NCBI RefSeq assembly: GCF_002257645.1
Contig: NZ_NQMO01000006.1
Location: forward strand, 372,001-436,000
Source of the DNA: Paenibacillus sp. XY044
GTDB lineage: Bacteria; Bacillota; Bacilli; Paenibacillales; Paenibacillaceae
Length of the DNA stretch: 64,000 nucleotides
Direction of reading: 5' to 3'
Made by a program: the position numbers and the translations under genes. Every line of letters starts with the position of its first letter. The first letter of the stretch is position 1. This document shows positions 61,484 through 64,000 of this stretch, in pieces. The notes beneath the pieces are model-generated. The model had not been told where the DNA came from, searched no databases, and saw nothing but the letters and a program-made list of their open reading frames with translations.

Positions 61484-61576
61484 GCGGGCTACCCCCTTTC
61501 CAGGAAAGTGATGTATGATAGCAGTATAGCTTTCGTCCCATAATATGTAAAACGACAACCGGAAAGGGGGCAGCTC

Positions 61577-62026
61577 ATGCATTCCCAGCTTGCCATTAAA
61601 TATCCGCTGCGGGCAAAATTTTTGATCGGCATGGGTGCTTTTCTCGTGATTACAGTTCCCCAGATTTTCAATTCACCAGACGATTCTTTGGAGAGAGCCA
61701 TCTTCGTATTACGAATATTATTGCTTTTATTTATTGCAGGGGCCATTACGGTTGCACTCTTCCGCTCGGCAGGCAAACCCAAGTCACTGCTGCTCGAACC
61801 GGGAAAGCTTGTTCTGGAAGGTAAGGAAGTGGCCGCCGCGGGCATTCAGGGCGTATGGATCAACGAGCGCTGGTACGGGATCAAGCTGAAGCAGCGGCGG
61901 ATCGTGCCGATGAAGCTGTGCTTTGTCCTGCAGTCCCGTCAGCCCGCCGGCGAGAAGGAGCTTCTCCAATGGGCAGAAGATAATGAAATCCCCGTGGAAC
62001 GGAGATTTTTTATCCGGTGGATGTAG
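61577..62026 (+). CDS. Hypothetical membrane protein with C-terminal PH-like domain
   Basis: 149 residues (GGAAAGGGGG 6 bases upstream). Two helices (12-30 and ~44-62), then a beta-rich cytoplasmic part (LLLEPGKLVLEGKEVAAAGIQGVWINERWYGIKLKQRRIVPMKLC) resembling the PH-like domain of YcxB-type proteins, and a final RFFIRWM. No known function. Divergently transcribed from the 61208-61483 gene. Confidence 0.7.
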   Translation: MHSQLAIKYPLRAKFLIGMGAFLVITVPQIFNSPDDSLERAIFVLRILLLLFIAGAITVALFRSAGKPKSLLLEPGKLVLEGKEVAAAGIQGVWINERWYGIKLKQRRIVPMKLCFVLQSRQPAGEKELLQWAEDNEIPVERRFFIRWM

Positions 62027-62085
62027 CCTGAAATAGCCGCCTTGCAGAGATTGCCTCTCCGCTAGCCTGGTTGCGACAAACCAAG

Positions 62086-62759
62086 CTAGACCAGCTTCAG
62101 CTTCTCCAGATTGCTGCGGATGACGCCCCAGGACGCGGCCAACCGACCGCGTTCATCTCCACTAAGATTTAGCTCGATCATTTCCAGGATCCCGTCGCTG
62201 TGAATAATCCCCTGGACACCGACATAGACGCCGTGTTCGCCATATTCTCCTTCGAGGATGGCCAACACGGTGATTATTTTAAGAGATCAGAAAGTATAAA
62301 CTACCGAGGCTAAACATCCTGATCTTGCAAGAAAAACTTCCGCTAAACGCGGTCTGTCTTCTAAAGAATGTACGTCGATAGACGTTTTTCTTATGCTCGC
62401 CGTTCAGGATCGAGCGGTGATGTGGGTGATGGCACTGCCGATGCCCAAATGCGTCGATCCTTTGCGGGTATAGATTCCCGAAGTCACCCTATGGGGGATT
62501 TCGGCCAAGGAAGAATATGGAGCTCCCGCCTGCGCCTCCACCAGGCCAGCGATTTCAGGCGAACCCACCTTTTGCACATCGTAGTGCTCACTGAACTGCC
62601 CAGTATGGCAATCAGCTCATGCCCATTGGCCCGCTTGAGGCCGGCATACACCGCTGAGCTGAGAATAATTTCGTACACCACGAACGTAAACACGTCGGAT
62701 CGGGACACGACCCAAACCGTAAACTCGGAACGCCGGGGCCTCCCTTGGTCTTTCTTCAT
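62086..62759 (-). pseudogene. Decayed L-lactate/malate dehydrogenase gene
   Basis: Three fragments in different frames on the minus strand recall the second half of L-lactate dehydrogenase: VWVVSRSDVFTFVVYEI (usually VVxxSNPVDVLTYVVYKI) near 62700; GIYTRKGSTHLGIGSAIT followed by HITARS near 62420; and VLAILEGEYGEHGVYVGV plus ...MIELNLSGDERGRL at 62086-62268. The N-terminal NAD-binding part is absent, several frameshifts and stops occur, and ~110 unrelated bases lie between the ITARS and ILEGEYGE fragments. Confidence 0.75.
62370..62393 (+). repeat. Copy 3 of the GTACGTCGAT...GTTTTT motif
   Basis: GTACGTCGATAGACGTTTTT followed by CTTA, inside the foreign stretch that splits the decayed dehydrogenase gene. 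Differs from the 57297 copy at about four of 24 positions. Confidence 0.45.
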
Positions 62760-63043
62760 TCCTTTCCTCCTGCCCTGTGCCCTGGGAGATATCTATCGTG
62801 GCACCTTGAATCGTGGAATCATATTATTTTATGGAAAATCAAGCTTGGACTATTCGCTCCTAACGCGGTGTGGAAGGTTTCTGGCCGGCTTCGCTTACTC
62901 GGCGTACCTTGATCAATGGGAGGGAACATAAAATATGGGCGGCGGTGCAAGCCGTCTTCAGCATATTGCGGATGGCGGATGGTAATAAATATAGTACACG
63001 GTAAATCGGGAGCGGCCTTATCGGGATGGGGCTGCTCTTTGCC
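62760..63043. other. Spacer with a possible gene remnant
   Basis: No intact gene. A short plus-strand frame around 62770-62860 (ALGDIYRGTLNRGIILFYGK) looks like the start of a TM2-type small membrane protein and then loses its pattern, so it may be another remnant. The rest shows nothing recognisable. Confidence 0.3.
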
Positions 63044-64000
63044 ATGATCAGGTGCAGAGGGGGAATCGAAGTTGGGGTAACGAAGAAACAACGTCCGTTT
63101 CTATCGCGTACGATCAGACAAGCCTTTGAGGTAAAGAAGGTTGCGCTTCCGTGGAACCGGGCTTTGAGCGCCGGCTTGTGCATTGGCCTGCCATCCTTGA
63201 TCGGATTTTGGCTCGGCCAATTTCAGTATGGGATGCTGGCAGGAACGGGGGGATTCGCCTATCTGTACGTGGCGAGTGAACCGTACGCGTTAAGGGCCCA
63301 AAAAGTTTTGCTCGCTGCCCTGGGCCTGACCTTCTCCGTGGCAGCGGGTACGCTGCTGGCTTCCTATCCGCTCCTCGCCGCCTTTGTTCTGGGCTGTCTC
63401 GGGGCAGCAGCGACCTACCTGTTCGGCGTGCTGAAATTTAAAGGTCCGGGAGCGTTGTTCTTTGTGCTCAGCTTTACGCTGGCCACGGGGATGCCGCCCG
63501 ACCCTTCCCAGGCGTTCTCCCGCGGCGGCCTGGTTTTTCTCGGGGGTATGCTGGCCTGGTGTTTCGCTATGGCCGGCTGGCTGATCCGGCCGCACGGCCC
63601 TGAAATCGGCGCAGTCCGCCAGCTGTATCTCGATCTGGGCGCCATGATGGACGTCGCAGGCACCCGGGAATACAGCCGGGCCCGGCACCAGACGCTGCTG
63701 TCGATGTACAGCGCGGAAACCGCCCTCGCGACGGGCGGGCACAATCGGCACGGCGACGAAACACCGCGCCGGTTGTCCCGGATGTACTCGCTCGCGCACC
63801 ACATTTATCTGCTGACGGACAAAATCCCGCTGGCAGACGGAGAAAGGCTGCCGCCCGAGCTCAGCGCCGCGGTCAGAAGGGCAGGGGAATCGTGCGGGCA
63901 GCCGGACACATGGAAGAAAGCCCCGCTGCCGGACGACCCGGATCCCCAAATCCTAGACCTGATGGACCTTGTCGCGCAGTTGGACGCCATTGTTTGCAGT
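63044..64000 (+). CDS. FUSC-family (aromatic-acid-exporter-like) membrane protein, 3' incomplete
   Basis: At least 319 residues, running off the right edge with no stop. After a basic N-terminus come about six helices in pairs (ALSAGLCIGLPSLIGFWLG, VLLAALGLTFSVAAGTLLA, LLAAFVLGCLGAAATYLFG, ALFFVLSFTLATGM and GGLVFLGGMLAWCFAMAGWL), then a cytoplasmic helical region (LYLDLGAMMDVAGTREYSRARHQTLLSMYSAETAL), as in YccS/FUSC proteins. Start is uncertain: ATG 63044 and ATG 63026 lack a binding site, while the good GAGGGGG (63057-63063) has no in-frame start codon behind it. Confidence 0.8.
   Translation, partial: MIRCRGGIEVGVTKKQRPFLSRTIRQAFEVKKVALPWNRALSAGLCIGLPSLIGFWLGQFQYGMLAGTGGFAYLYVASEPYALRAQKVLLAALGLTFSVAAGTLLASYPLLAAFVLGCLGAAATYLFGVLKFKGPGALFFVLSFTLATGMPPDPSQAFSRGGLVFLGGMLAWCFAMAGWLIRPHGPEIGAVRQLYLDLGAMMDVAGTREYSRARHQTLLSMYSAETALATGGHNRHGDETPRRLSRMYSLAHHIYLLTDKIPLADGERLPPELSAAVRRAGESCGQPDTWKKAPLPDDPDPQILDLMDLVAQLDAIVCS

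Noticed and set aside
63290..63949. 219-codon minus-strand frame at the right edge
   Set aside because: Opposite strand reads as a FUSC-type membrane protein with clear helices; the minus frame is compositionally shadow-like.

Overview
The window looks like a chromosomal stretch of a Paenibacillus-type bacterium (Bacillota, Paenibacillaceae). The evidence is a moderately GC-rich base composition, strong GGAGG ribosome binding sites with frequent GTG and TTG starts, YesM/YesN-type two-component pairs, many CUT1 sugar transporters without their own ATPase, and abundant BceAB-, Lnr- and Ytr-type envelope-stress ABC transporters. I see no rRNA, tRNA, CRISPR array or prophage.

Layout. (1) 1-2148: end of a BceB-like permease, a DedA-family protein and uppP, a run of genes about undecaprenyl carrier handling and peptide-antibiotic defence. 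(2) 2217-7546: NarL-type response regulator, DesK-type kinase and a three-gene ABC-2 exporter, the gene set of the linearmycin-resistance locus lnrJK-lnrLMN. (3) 7570-8901: a 1285-bp IS3-family element that has landed in the loop of a bidirectional terminator. (4) 8903-10648: neopullulanase-type GH13 on the minus strand with a terminator-like hairpin in its leader. (5) 10911-16523: OmpR-type pair, a GNAT gene and a lantibiotic-immunity-like ABC exporter. (6) 16865-38823: a 22-kb alpha-1,6-mannan locus: GntR/LacI regulator, GH125, YesN/YesM pair, two solute-binding proteins, a giant carbohydrate-binding/solute-binding fusion, four permeases, an NHL-propeller membrane protein, a Yip1-like protein, a large membrane-anchored DUF5696-like protein and a cytoplasmic GH76. 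(7) 38981-45444: LacI regulator, LplB/YtcP permeases, binding lipoprotein and GH30, with two copies of one perfect palindromic operator and an inserted MITE-like element. (8) 45687-49290: Ytr-like double ABC transporter with its GntR repressor. (9) 49457-52617: small zinc-ribbon protein, PEBP, FadR-type and RpiR-type regulators and a broken acetyltransferase. (10) 52928-57216: an operon behind an ECF-sigma-like promoter encoding a Gly-Gly-ending Ser-rich exported protein, a glutathionylspermidine-synthase-like ATP-grasp ligase, DUF4247, DUF350 and a K+ channel. (11) 57356-64000: acetyltransferases, Nudix, VOC, amidase, small membrane proteins, a decayed lactate dehydrogenase and the start of a FUSC-type membrane protein.

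The most interesting system is the mannan locus. Its only recognised glycosidases (GH76 endo-mannanase and GH125 exo-mannosidase) carry no signal peptide, while the importer is unusually elaborate: three binding proteins, two permease pairs and three or four uncharacterised surface or membrane partners. The inference is that long mannan chains are imported and cut inside the cell. The adjacent GH30 system would suit beta-1,6-linked glucan pieces, so the 16.8-45.4 kb region may serve feeding on fungal cell walls. Second in interest is the ATP-grasp/Gly-Gly protein/DUF350/K+ channel operon.
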